Assembly: GCF_963966145.1 (NCBI RefSeq)
Contig: NC_091053.1
Coordinates: 5,022,001-5,086,000, forward strand
Direction of reading: 5' to 3'
Length of the DNA: 64,000 nucleotides
From: Tenebrio molitor
Lineage: Eukaryota > Arthropoda > Insecta > Coleoptera > Tenebrionidae
Positions 38,501 to 47,464 of the stretch are shown one piece after another; positions within the stretch are counted from its first letter, which is position 1, and each line of letters opens with the position of its first letter. Under the pieces are notes generated by a model that was given only the letters and a program-made list of their open reading frames with translations, ran no database searches and was not told the origin of the DNA. Made by a program: the position numbers and the translations under genes.

Positions 38501-38696
38501 GCCCCCTTGTTGTTTTTTTGAGTGGACATTAACGTTTCGTTCGTTTCCAGGAACCATCCGCATGAACTACATCACTCGGCCAAGCCCCACGTCTTCGACA
38601 AACACTTGCTACTCCAACCTCCCGGACGAGACAGCGTACCACCGCGGCCAAGAACCCCGCCGATGGAAAGGAGACGAGTTGCGTTCGGTATCCTGA
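17584..38696 (+). CDS. TkR99D: Tachykinin-like peptide receptor (TkR99D type GPCR)
   Basis: Rhodopsin-family receptor for tachykinin-related neuropeptides at the plasma membrane. Coding exons: 17584-17692, 17746-17898, 18875-19049, 22219-22434, 22687-22837, 31438-31634, 32845-32987, 38551-38696; total 1,290 nt, 429 aa plus stop, all junctions GT-AG and in phase. The N-terminus has five N-glycosylation sequons (N2, N12, N18, N28, N32). TM1 includes TGGNLIVIWIV and TM2 NLSVAD. DRY is at 145-147, with the Arg codon split by intron 3. The second extracellular loop has the CYPEWPDG cysteine. TM5-loop IGIELWGSQSIGEC and RSKRRVVKMM, CWLP at 283-286 and NPIIY at 324-328 match insect TkR99D closely. 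SGSPDHNRI in the tail is shared with the fly protein. Introns range from 53 bp to 8.6 kb. The last exon is least certain: it rests on one acceptor and a short unconserved tail. Confidence 0.9.
17979..18660. repeat. Three tandem copies of a 230-bp repeat in receptor intron 2
   Basis: AATTCCATAAG recurs at 17979, 18210 and 18439 (spacing 231 and 229 bp). Each copy contains AAATTGGTACTAGAGTTTTG, TTTTTTGTACACCCTGTATAT and TTTTCACCTTTTATGACCCG. The copies differ at few positions, so the duplication is fairly recent. Each includes an ACACCCTGTATA block that resembles the end of the foldback MITEs. Confidence 0.9.
19229..19580. mobile_element. Short relative of the 9-kb GCAGCCGAGG element
   Basis: This begins TATCAAGGCGAAAAAGTGCA and has GGCCGAGGCGCAGCCGAGGC, as in the left arm at 9.05 kb. 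Further on, CAGACCAACAGATGGCGCCA and CAGCGTCCGAAAGAATTAC are also shared with that element. It lies in receptor intron 3. Confidence 0.65.
20170..20380 (+). pseudogene. mariner transposase relic
   Basis: With frameshifts, the plus strand reads NAPIYTSLGAE and then QPQYTPDLAPSGSFLFKDWK. These correspond to the conserved mariner blocks around the second and third catalytic acidic residues (DNAP...HT and YSPDLAPSDFFLF). The first block has Gly where the catalytic Asp is expected. Stops and frame changes make it dead. It lies in receptor intron 3. Confidence 0.7.
20690..21990 (+). mobile_element. Deleted LINE: ORF1 joined to ORF2 tail
   Basis: A purine-rich relic reading, across frameshifts, as a LINE ORF1: KKTARSPEVEEKTGGKW, then a coiled coil (IKEEIKEMRKKNQEVKREIE and onward, about 21095-21270), then INKDRILVEMEEWSGKEKVM and KIFIDNDITKPEREIQKKTR, and VKVGYMKITIEGV. 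Directly after comes a segment that looks like an ORF2 C-terminus: CRMCYEEREETIEH at about 21810, then WMKEIWKRRE at about 21935. Endonuclease and reverse transcriptase are absent, so an internal deletion joined the two ends. It lies in receptor intron 3. Long minus-strand frames over it (21368-22088) are shadows. Confidence 0.7.
24715..24806. mobile_element. Small hairpin element in receptor intron 5
   Basis: TATGTTATTTGGAGCAAAAA is mirrored by TTTTTGCTCCTCATAACATA around the loop TGCTTTGGCTGCAGCACATAAAG. A half copy (AGGAGCAAAAATGTTTTATG) is at about 205-230. Confidence 0.65.
24893..25241. mobile_element. Foldback MITE, TACAGGGTGTATCCGAATTC type
   Basis: Ends TACAGGGTGTATCCGAATTC and GGATTCGAATACACCCTGTA; arms continue through GACAAACTGTCAGGGCAGA and its near-complement TCTGCCCTGAAAGTTTGTC, and TGATCAAAAATAAGC with its complement. 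The whole element is about 350 bp inside receptor intron 5. Confidence 0.85.
27077..27208. mobile_element. Hairpin element with GAGACGCAGTCGAGG loop
   Basis: ATAGTATATTATATCA..GGAGTAGAAG at the left is mirrored by CTTCTACTCTGAATGATATACTAT at the right. The loop contains GACCGAGACGCAGTCGAGGTC, an imperfect palindrome that resembles the GGCCGAGGCGCAGCCGAGGC core of the elements at 9 and 19 kb. Confidence 0.7.
29350..29848. mobile_element. Foldback MITE, TACAGGGTGTTATTG type
   Basis: About 500-bp palindrome with TACAGGGTGTTATTGAAAG at the left and CTCTCAATAACACGCTGTA at the right. Inner arms are the same as in the elements at 3.26 and 15.59 kb. It lies in receptor intron 5. Confidence 0.88.
30645..31128 (-). 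mobile_element. Possible 5S-headed SINE
   Basis: On the minus strand, 31128-31062 reads GTGAAGTTAATCAATAAG, then GGGGTCAGTGTTTGGATGGG and TGACC. This follows the 5S rRNA segment that includes the internal promoter (GAAGTTAAGC..., then TTAGTACTTGGATGGGTGACC). The downstream part to about 30645 is unrelated to 5S and recurs without the 5S part at 25.55-25.85 kb (ACAGACTGTCTA, TTTAAATTCATGAAATACTAA, ACTAGGATCCCA). A 5S-like head on a dispersed tail is the layout of a SINE3-type retroposon. Polymerase III function is not shown. Confidence 0.5.
32988..38550. other. Receptor intron 7
   Basis: A 5.6-kb intron between receptor exons 7 and 8. Apart from the small MITE at 34.96 kb and an (ACATA)n microsatellite at about 36555-36574 I see no organised feature. 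A decayed minus-strand coding-like stretch near 33640-34030 reads as an acidic peptide (SYSAALELSESEDLF) but is broken by stops and not assignable. Confidence 0.5.
34959..35127. mobile_element. Small foldback MITE, second copy
   Basis: TACAGGGTATTTCACGAG at the left with GTGAAATATCCTGCA at the right, and an inner AACCCACAATACATTT arm; this is a diverged copy of the MITE at 11.90 kb. It lies in receptor intron 7. Confidence 0.75.
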
Positions 38697-38991
38697 CAGA
38701 AACAGTTCGGCCCCGCTACCGACGACAAGAACGACAAGACCTCCGTGCGTCAGCGCCGCACCTGGATCTAGTGCCAAACCTCGCGGTCCAGCCGCCGCCG
38801 GCCCTGGATCCGCGAGGAAACCGTAGTCGAAACGGACAAAGACGTGATAGAGACGAGGATGTAGAGTGACTAGAGGGCTGTGAAGAGAGGGCGATTGTTT
38901 GGCACTTTTACTGTATAGAGCATGTCGACAGGGTACTATTTGTTGTCTTCGTTTTCGTTAACTGTAACACATGACATATCTCCAACAGCGT

Positions 38992-38997
38992 AATAAA
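38992..38997 (+). terminator. Polyadenylation signal of the receptor gene
   Basis: AATAAA 295 bp after the receptor stop. A second AATAAA at 39481-39486 would extend the transcript to the frataxin stop codon, so the two convergent genes may share 3' sequence on opposite strands. Confidence 0.5.
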
Positions 38998-39355
38998 CAA
39001 CCAAACATATAAAGTGAAGGTGTCGTATCTATTTGTACAAATCTATTAGCTTCATAATTTAGGAAGAAAGATTGTTAGTATTAGGAAAAACAAAATGACG
39101 ACTGTCCTTCTAGGTGGCAAATCATCTGTCGGGAAAACACAAGCGCTTTGAAGTTTAAGCCATTTAACATAAAGCTTTAAGTGTTCCTACTTTCTTCGAT
39201 TCCTTCATTGCTAACTTGATCCTCGTTTGGGCTGTAGTTTTGTAAAAAAAAAAAGTAAAAAATCTCACCAAACAACAACCAGACGACACTGTGTGACCAA
39301 ATATGTGATACAATTAAATAATTTTAACATTTTCAACATTATAATAATTTTTCTA

Positions 39356-39361
39356 TTTATT
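39356..39361 (-). terminator. Candidate polyadenylation signal of frataxin
   Basis: AATAAA on the minus strand about 150 bp beyond the frataxin stop. Another AATAAA overlaps the stop codon itself. Use of the farther one would make the frataxin 3'UTR overlap the distal receptor 3'UTR. Confidence 0.35.
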
Positions 39362-39513
39362 TTCCATGTATATACTTGTTACTACTCCATGTAAATTCTC
39401 TGTATCATTGTTGTAAATAACATAAATGTAAAAATTACTTTAGCACCACATAATATATCGATAAAATGTACCAATGGAACAATAAAACGTGTATATCACT
39501 GTACAAATTATTT

Positions 39514-40162
39514 TTATTTGATCTGAACTTTCGAATGAGAACAACTACCAAAATTAACTTCTAAATCGACAATTTTCGAAATTTCCTTCTGTAACAACGC
39601 GTGCAGACTCTGCCCATCATGTTTGTACACCCAACATTTGTCCTGGGCAATAAAATCATACCGTTTAGGACCTGACACTGGAGAACTCAACCAGATTTGT
39701 CTATTCGGCAACTGTCTATTGATCACGTAGGTCCCATATTCAGGTCCCAGATTCACCGTCAACACGCCATCCTAAAACAGTTACTTTAGACAATTTTTAA
39801 CACTTTCGTTACCTGCATACACTGTATGAAACGTCTCCCGATTTTAAATTGTAGGCTTCTTCTACAATCTCTTCGAAATACTCCGTCAAAGATTCCAGCG
39901 TCTCTTCGCACACTTTTTCAAAAGTCGCAACGTCGACGACACTGTCTTGCGACTCTTGCGTGGGGGCTGTGGAGAAACCTAACCTATAAATCGCACTAAC
40001 ATGATTTCTACTAGTTTGGCCTAGAACGGGACTGGGCACGCTAGAACTGGCAAAATACAGACTCCTTTGGGCAATTTTTGCCAAATTACGAGCTCTAACG
40101 CAAATTCTGGCAGCCTGCATCACTGACAAAGTTAGGTTATGTTGACTCAACTGTCTCGACAA
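39514..40162 (-). CDS. fh: Frataxin, mitochondrial
   Basis: Iron-binding protein of the mitochondrial matrix that stimulates iron-sulfur cluster assembly on the NFS1-ISCU complex. Two exons: 40162-39821 and 39771-39514; 199 aa. The N-terminal 65 or so residues are rich in Arg, Ser and Ala with almost no acids, as in a mitochondrial presequence. The domain starts with an acidic helix (FEKVCEETLESLTEYFEEIV) and continues with DGVLTVNLGPEYGTYVINRQ, IWLSSPVSGPKRYDF and a final helix. The conserved SPxSGPKRYD block and the length are typical. The donor used is GTATGC at 39820; a stronger-looking GTAACG lies 8 bp further on but would shift the frame into a stop. ATG 40162 is the first Met; a second in-frame Met (codon 15, 40120) may be the real start. 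It lies 284 bp downstream of Adar in the same direction and is convergent with the tachykinin receptor. Confidence 0.93.
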
Positions 40163-40336
40163 TCATCACAAAAAACCAGGAAAATGTTGTTACAGATTGA
40201 TATCGATGATTCTGTGGTGCATTTTACAAAGAATTTATCACGTTTTGTGCTATTTTATAAGATTCGAATTAATCTACGAAGTACGTCTATCACATGCACT
40301 TCACATCTGACTTGACGTCAGTTTAGGACTTAAAAG

Positions 40337-40342
40337 TTTATT
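40337..40342 (-). terminator. Candidate polyadenylation signal of Adar
   Basis: AATAAA on the minus strand 105 bp after the Adar stop and 175 bp before the frataxin start codon. It is the only canonical hexamer I see in that gap, so the Adar 3' end and the frataxin promoter share about 280 bp. Confidence 0.5.
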
Positions 40343-40446
40343 CGGCTTAAAATAAGTAGGTACAGGTAAAATTGAAATACGATACTTAACAAAATAAAAG
40401 TTTTGTACAAAAAAAAACCATGGTCACTGTTGCTTTGACGCCTGAA

Positions 40447-43400
40447 CTAATTTAGATTCGTGTCATCGCTCTTGAGGATCAAATCGAACGTATCCTGTTC
40501 CAGCGGCTTCGAAATCCAGTTGCCTAACCCAGCTTTAACGAACGCTTTGTACAAACTGTCCTTGGCCGTCTGCAAGAAGAACAAACCAGTAGAAACTCGC
40601 CGGAGTTGTGAAATTCGCGTACCTTGTACGAGTGCACGGCTTCCTTGGCTTCGGAGTACGAGCCCGGCGTGTTCTTCTCGATCTCGGTGATGCTGGAAAT
40701 GTTGCCAATTAATCTGACGAACCTCTCCATCAACTCGTATTTGCAAAACTTCGATCTGCCCTTTTCGGGTTTGCCGACGTTCGTGTTGATTATCTCGGGT
40801 TGGGGGAGGCCGGTGCACCAGATGACGGAAAAGCTGGGGGCCTTGCAGGGCATTCTGGTCTCGCTGGAAGTCAGCAAGTACATGGAGGGCCGGTTCAGGC
40901 GGAACGGGGGCGGCAGGCCCTGGATGGTGTTCTCGATTCTTCCGTATATCGCCCTGAAACGGCCACGCCGGTCTACCAAATTCAAAGACCCTCTGGGGCG
41001 ATTACCTGTACAGGTGAGATTCTCGCATCAGACTGCCCAGAACTATCGACTTCAGGTAGATCGGCTCGATGAAGTGCGAGAGGAGAGCTCCCTGGACGCC
41101 GACGATGTTCCACCGACAAATCTTGTCGGAGCACGACATCGTCAGCAGTCTCTCCCCTTGCAAGATCCCATCCCAGGTTTGTATCAAACTGGTGTTGATC
41201 TTAACCGGGATGGTTCCTTCTCCTGACTCGACTTTGGTTCTGAGCAATCCTCTGGAACTCCTGTTGGGGTGCTTGTCCACGGCTTCGCACTCCTCGTGCG
41301 GACTGAAAATTCTCGCGTCCCCGCACGGCGCAGTGTTGATGTAAAGGTGAAACTCCAACCCCTCCTTCAGCTTGTATCCCTTGCCGTCTTCGCGCAGAGT
41401 AAAAATCGACGTCTCTTCTTGGGAGTTAGCAACCAAATCTAGCTGATCGTAAAGGTAACTTATCAGACATCTTCTGGAGACGATCTCGGCGTGCATATCG
41501 TTCAGCGAGTACCCGATCATGCTTATGTGTCCGCCTGATATGCATTTGGTGCCAGTGGTTACTGAAATTACTTCGAAATCTGACAAATTGCCGTTACGCG
41601 TCATCACGATGCCGGCGAGAACTTTGCGCTTGGCGTGCAGCGGGTCCTCGGCCATTAGAGATGCGAATTTGTCTTGGATCAACCTGTCGAAGGTGGATGC
41701 CAATTAACGAACACCAACAAAAGGTTCGATGACGCTTCCGCGCACACAACCTTCTACCACGTAATAAAAAAAAAATGCCATCAAGGTTAACCATGAAAAA
41801 CAAAACGGGGCGTCTTAGCTCATTTCGCACAATTTGTATGGGAGTACCTGTTATTAGAGAACTGTCTCTTTCCTGTTACAATGTAATAAAATAAAATTGT
41901 AAAACACACAATGTTACTATTTCGTGATCAGAATAAATTAGAAAAACATATAATGAAATACTAAAAGACAGTAGTGACATTTCAAATAAGAACTTAGCTA
42001 AGACATTGATTTTTGTTTTTCATCGGTGATTTTGATGGCATTTTTTAAATCTTATTATTAAAGTGCATCTAGACCTCGGATGTTATATAGATCAAAAACG
42101 TTAAAAATTATTTCATTGAGGATCAAGAGCAGAATTCAAAAATGTAATTATTTTTTTGTAATTCGTCTCCATTTTCATTCTCTAATAGACATATTAACGA
42201 ACGCGACGTCATCATCTGCGATGTCATTATAGACATTAATTCACGGTATATTTTAGGAAAATTTTTAGGTTGGCAAAGCTTGATGCGGAATTATCTTGTC
42301 ATGTATGTCAGTTTAAATTAGAAAATGTGTCAAGAGCAGGAAGTGTCCAGTGGAAAAACTTGACCAAAAGATTATCTTGATTATCTTCCATATTCGTGTT
42401 TTGTAACAAAATTTTATTAAACAAAAAATGGCGACTATTATTCCGGACACGGAATGTTGGCCAACATTTTTTTGACATTTCTAAAAAAAAATGATGTAAA
42501 CCAATCATTAGCGTCATTAATAAATGACAATTATTAAAAATCACTTTGAAGTATTTATTCTGACATCAAAAAAGCAAGGAAATTGCATTATCGAGTCAAA
42601 AGTTGGGTTATATTCACACATGTTTGTCAGTTAAATGTCAGTTATGGCCAAGCTTCCCTGTCCGGAATAGTACAGTCATGACCACGGAATTTCGTCAGTC
42701 GGTGTTATTCAACTGACATTAGCTGTAAAACAGATTTTATACAAGGTGAGTCCTAAAAAACGCCGCAAGCCATATCTCCGTTATTTATGGCTTGATTTAA
42801 ATAAAACAAAAACTAGAATAAATCACTTTAAAAGCACTATAAGCACAACATAGACTAATTTTTTTTCAAGAAGTAATTCAAGGTCAGATGATAATCAACT
42901 TTGTTTTTTTAAAAAGCTTGGTATATTTTTTTATACCCATTTTGAAAGAAATAATTTTTCTGAATCCACCGATATGTCGCATGTTAAAATGCATTTAACA
43001 GTTTGTTACCGCGAAAATAAATATGTAAATAAAATAGCGTTATTGGAAAGTTTTTCTTCGAAAAAAATCAGGTATACTATGGAAAACAATCCTAAACGCA
43101 ATAACAATACTTTTTGAAGGACAGAAACAAAAAATAATATGCCAGAACGTGTAATAAATATTGCGTTTAGGATTGTTTTCCATAGTAACGTGATTGTTTT
43201 TGAGGAAAAAATTTCCAATAATGCTATTTTATTTATTTATTTATTCTAACATGCGGCATATCGTTGAATTCAGAAAAATGATCTCTTTCAAAATCGGAAT
43301 AAAAAAATATACCAAGCTATTTGAAAAAACAAAGTTGATTATCATCATTCTGACCTTGAATTACTTTTTGAAAAAAAAAGTCTATGTTGTGGTTATTGTG

Positions 43401-46291
43401 ATTTTAAAGTAATTTATTCCAGTTTTTGTTTTATTTAAATCAAGCCATAAATAACGGAGATATGGCTTGCGGCGTTTTTTAGGACGCACCTGTATATTTA
43501 TAACCCCACAGTGGAATTTTTGACATGGACGTCATGTGGTATTTTGATTTTTATTGTGCGTGACAAAATTTCTGTCACAAAAATTTTAAGTGTCAGTTAT
43601 AATGACAATAAAGCTTAGGCTACACAAATTTTTTCGAATTGAAAGTAAAGTAACTGACGAAATTCCGTGGCCGTAACTGTATGTAAGTACTATCGGTGGA
43701 CATAAAAACTTGGGACAAACGTCACAATTGTATAAAGTCAAAAATCAGAAATATACATTGGGTAAATTTGGCTTTTTACAAACAAGGTTATAAAAATTAT
43801 GACATATTGTCAGAAACACCAAGTTAAAGTTCAGTTCTTTAACGTTCTCTTCATTGACAATGATTTTATATAATAACACAATTGATCTAGCATCTCTTAC
43901 ATTCAAGGAGTTAATTTTAAATACTGACAATTTTTATTTTGAGTGACAATTCAAAAGTCTGATATACAATGAGCAAATTTTGGATGTCCCAGGTTTTAAT
44001 GTCCACCGATAGTACATCAAATTTTTACTTTTAAAATTAAGACATTACCAACCGCCGCAAAAATCCCTAAATAGACCAAAGTAATATTTTTTGTTTAAAA
44101 ACGCCATAAAAAGGACAAATTACAAAAAATAGTGTAAAAAAACTCGTTTCATAAGACTTTGAAGCACCTTGCAGTAGGCCAAAGTCTTAAATCATTTAAA
44201 CGCTGTTCAAAAATCAAAAAACCATTGTGGTGCAAATAACACACATTTTTCATGATATTTCCTATTCGTTATCACAGTGACAGATAAGTCATCTGCACCA
44301 CAATGGTTTTTTGATTTTTGAACAGCGTTTAAGTGGTGCGCTTCGCGAAACGCGCTTAGACTAAAGTCGACAATCAGCCGCCATTTTCTAAGATGCCGGA
44401 CGTAACAAAGGTTCGTCTTGGGTAACTTTTGGTATGTTAATTGTTTTAGATTCAGAGAAGATTTTTAAAACATAAAAACACATTTTATTGAAATATGTGT
44501 ATGTGCAAGGTACGCGTAATTACTAGAAATGCTATAATTGGCTATTACACAACTTCGACTCTTTATTAAAAAGGGAAACAATTTTTCTATAAAAGAAAAT
44601 ACTGATACGAGAAATTCGGTCAAGGTTTTCAACGAACCACGCATTACGATTACGATTGCTTAAATCTAACCTCACTTTTTGCGTTGTTTGTTTTAAGTTT
44701 TTGCTGCGCAGACTGACGAGTGCAGCGTTCACAATCGACTTTTCAACGCCAACTTTGAGGAGAAATTTAAGTGAACGCCCTATATTTTACACCATTATAT
44801 TCTCGTTGTCTTACAATGAAAATAATTAAAAAAAAAATTATTATTGAATAAAATCTTAATGTCCTTTCGCGACTTCCTCATTGGTTTAAAAAATAAAAAT
44901 ACACAAATATTCTCTTTCAGGTGAATCTGCACGATGAAATGTCCAAATCAACTTGAGTTTTGTTTTCATAAGAATCCGTGGTCTAGTCATCATCGACTGA
45001 AACAACAATTTTCTTAACAAAAATTCATTTTTTTTTTAAATCATGTAAAACCAAACAAAACACCCTTTGTGACAAGTGATTTAACGTCGCTCTTATACTC
45101 ACCTAAAAGGCCGATACTCACCTGTTTGTTAAATGGTTGTCCACCGAACACCCGGTTACCACAGTATATTCTTAAGCACGTTTAGTGCCGGTAACATTGT
45201 GACTAAGTATGGCAACGTTCAAAGAGGCAGAAAAATTGCCATACGTTATCACAAAAAAATAAAAATAAAACTTCTCTAAATACGGGAGCTCTAAGAAATT
45301 TACTTTGTCTGTAAAATAACGTTTCTTATTAATTTTCGCAAAACTCAAATAACTGCACCGCACAGAGTCTAAACAGTCAACTGTAGACTCCGTGGGTTGC
45401 GAAAAAAAAACTCCCAAGCCTCGAGGTTAGTGCGTCCAAACAGTTAGTGTACCCAAAAGATGCAAAACCACGCTCACCTGCCTATATAATCTGCCCTCTC
45501 TTGTTCCTCGACGAGCACGCTCGACTTCTTAGACCCATCCAAACTCAAGTCTTTCAAGTTGAAGTTTAATTTAGCTAGTGCGGCAGTGGCGGCTGCCGTT
45601 TTCGCGCGTTTCTTACTAGAACCTGCGACAATCACCATCAGAAAAAATAATTACTGTGTCTGACTGCTACTACCGGTGCCGATAAATTTCTCAACGCCTA
45701 GAGTAATCGTGTACTTAAACCTCGTGTAAGCACAACCTCCATTTTCTGCGCATTCGTACTTAACGTTCGGGTACAACTCGTTTAACAGCATAACAGGTCC
45801 TTTGACTATCACATTTTTTGAGGCGCTGTGCTTTTTCTGTACGGCTTCGAACGCGTCGCTCGTGAAATCCATGTTAGTGACGTCGGCGCCGGTGGTGTAA
45901 GTCATGTTCGCGTTGGTGGGGAGCTGAATGAAGGATTTGAGTGCCTCTTCGGCTGCTTTGCATTTAGCTACTTTTTTCGAACGGCCCTCGCCGTAGTAAG
46001 TCTGCCCGTCGACTTCTACGCCCACTTTGAATAGTGGGGCGTGTAAGGGGCCTGTTTGTTCGATCAAGTTGTATTTTAACCCGAGTCTTAATTCATTTAG
46101 GATCGAAACAGGATTCTTGTCTTTGATTATCGATGGGTCTAGCTTCTTTTTCTTTGGCTCTGGGAGCGATTTGTCGCCTGGAATTGGTCAGAAATTAGGA
46201 TTTGAACAGCACGGTCGTGCTGTTTACCATTTGTGGCTGCTCGTTTCGTAGGACCTGTTGGAGAGGTCACTTTATCACAATCGTTGGCCAT
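40447..46291 (-). CDS. Adar: Adenosine deaminase acting on RNA (ADAR)
   Basis: Converts adenosine to inosine in double-stranded RNA in the nucleus, recoding many neuronal transcripts. Coding exons, minus strand: 46291-46228, 46177-45674, 45622-45478, 41683-41006, 40953-40623, 40569-40447; 1,845 nt, 614 aa plus stop, all GT-AG and in phase. dsRBD1 lies at about residues 37-105 (EVDGQTYYGEGRSKKVAK). dsRBD2, about 155-215, is split by an intron in front of GSSKKRAKTAAATAAL. The deaminase domain spans about 240-610: zinc ligands H302 (with E304 in HAE), C358 (PCGD) and C422 (SCSD), and the base-flipping loop GEG with E393. The C-terminus AFVKAGLGNWISKPLEQDTF is typical of the family. The start MANDCD follows a splice-acceptor-like TATCAG, so a noncoding first exon further up is likely; reading the frame open to 46399 would add 36 residues. 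Confidence 0.95.
42671..43682. repeat. Outer inverted repeat in the Adar intron
   Basis: TACAGTCATGACCACGGAAT then TTCGTCAGT at the left is mirrored by ACTGACGAAATTCCGTGG then CCGTAACTGTA at the right. The space between holds a second complete palindrome (42740-43494), so that element inserted into, or was carried by, an older one. Confidence 0.8.
42740..43494. mobile_element. Foldback element inside the Adar intron
   Basis: TACAAGGTGAGTCCTAAAAA then ACGCCGCAAGCCATATCTCC at the left is mirrored by GGAGATATGGCTTGCGGCG then TTTTTTAGGACGCACCTGTA at the right. The arms continue with few mismatches through TTTATGGCTTGATTTAAATA, AGGTCAGATGATAATCAAC and CAATCCTAAACGCAATA to a loop around 43115. It is about 755 bp. 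The ends differ from the TACAGGGTG family by one or two bases. Confidence 0.88.
43687..44015. repeat. Inverted repeat with GTACTATCGGTGGAC ends
   Basis: GTACTATCGGTGGACATAAA is mirrored by TTAATGTCCACCGATAGTAC, with further pairing of TTGGGACAAACGTC-type sequence against GGATGTCCCAGG. It is 329 bp and starts only 4 bp after the preceding outer repeat ends. Confidence 0.75.
44195..44332. repeat. Near-perfect 48-bp arm hairpin in the Adar intron
   Basis: TTTAAACGCTGTTCAAAAAT then CAAAAAACCATTGTGGTGCA is mirrored by TGCACCACAATGGTTTTTTG then ATTTTTGAACAGCGTTTAA around a loop of about 45 bases. The arms are almost identical, so the transcript would form a stable duplex. Confidence 0.85.
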
Positions 46292-47464
46292 TACTGATAA
46301 GGGTGACGATTGTGCTCGATTTTTTACACATAGAATTGTACGTTTAACCCTAGTAAAGCTAGTAGGAGGTGTAAGACGGACCCACAAATTTCCAAACAAT
46401 AAAAATTAACTAATCTACCTACTAACCTTGATTACACATAACCTCACAAAAATTGACGTTGCCAATTTGCAACAAAAAACGTATGGCAAGAAAAGCCAAA
46501 CGAACAGTCCTTATAAAGGACTGTTTTGTACAAATATTTGTGTTTCACTAAAAAACTGATTGATACCGAGTACTAAAAATTTTTGTTAAAAATTTGGAAT
46601 CTGCAAAATTAAAAAAACAAAAAGTGAACTAATTTCTTTGGAAATGATCTAAAAAATTACCTGTTACTGTAACAACACTAGAAATTTTGTTCTAAAGGGA
46701 AAAATGTGTATTAGGAGGAACTTAAGAAACTTTTAATTTCAGGTCAGGGATGGACAAAATGACGGGAAGTGCAAGAAAGGACTGTTTTTTGTGGAAAAAA
46801 AATGTATACAAGATGGAAACGAATTGAATTTAATCTCACGAATAAAAAATTTAAAGTTATGAAATTGAAGCATATTTAAAAAGTAGCAAGGCCAGTTATG
46901 TCATTTCTATGCTAATCGTATAAATATGTTCTTTCATTATTGTCTCGCGATGAAAAAGTGTGCACGAGATTGTGCATTTGCATTCTTTCTGAATTCTTCT
47001 TTTTCATATTTTTTGCCTTATTTGCAGAAGTTTTGCTTTAGTAGTGTGATTACGCACCTCTGGAAAGTGGAAATATTATTGCAAGGAGCAAAGTGTATAA
47101 ACAGCATTAGAGAGAAAAATTCGATGAATAGATTTAATTTTTCGAGAACTAGACCACAACACTTTCTAGAACAATCAATTTAAAAAATTAAATTAGCTCT
47201 TAAATGTAAGATTAGTTTGTACATTTTATTACCGGGAAAATGTCTTGCATATTAATATTAGTTTGAAAATTTGAAATTCCAAGATAAGCGCCATTTTGTC
47301 AATGTATCTGGTAACTTTAGTGGCAGAGTGTTGGTCTGTTGGTAGGGTTCAGAACATGGATTTCTGTGACATGAGTTTTGCACATGTGTGTATGAAGTTA
47401 ACATAACCTCAACACTTTCGATTTATAAACTAAAATACCGTAGATGTAAGATATATTTCTAAAA
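46292..47464. promoter_or_regulatory. Shared upstream region of Adar and DIMT1
   Basis: 1.17 kb between two divergent start codons. It must contain both promoters and any noncoding Adar first exon. The acceptor-like TATCAG directly before the Adar ATG (46294-46299, minus strand) suggests such an exon. I cannot place core promoter elements. The open frame at 46926-47183 has no recognisable domain. Confidence 0.4.

Larger units (their letters stand above)
41684..45477 (-). other. Large Adar intron carrying nested inverted repeats
   Basis: This 3.8-kb intron separates the dsRBD exons from the deaminase exons; the other Adar introns are only 49-53 bp. It contains the inverted repeats listed at 42671, 42740, 43687 and 44195. 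The remainder is AT-rich with no open frame of interest. Confidence 0.85.

Noticed and set aside
40524..41226. Long frames on the strand opposite to, or in the wrong frame of, Adar exons
   Set aside because: Shadows: the ADAR catalytic motifs lie on the minus strand and join in phase across splice sites.
41684..41703. Adar deaminase exon starting with its own start codon near 41703
   Set aside because: There is no ATG there (the codon is TTG, preceded by a stop). A CGACAG acceptor at 41684 joins in phase to the dsRBD exon at 45478.
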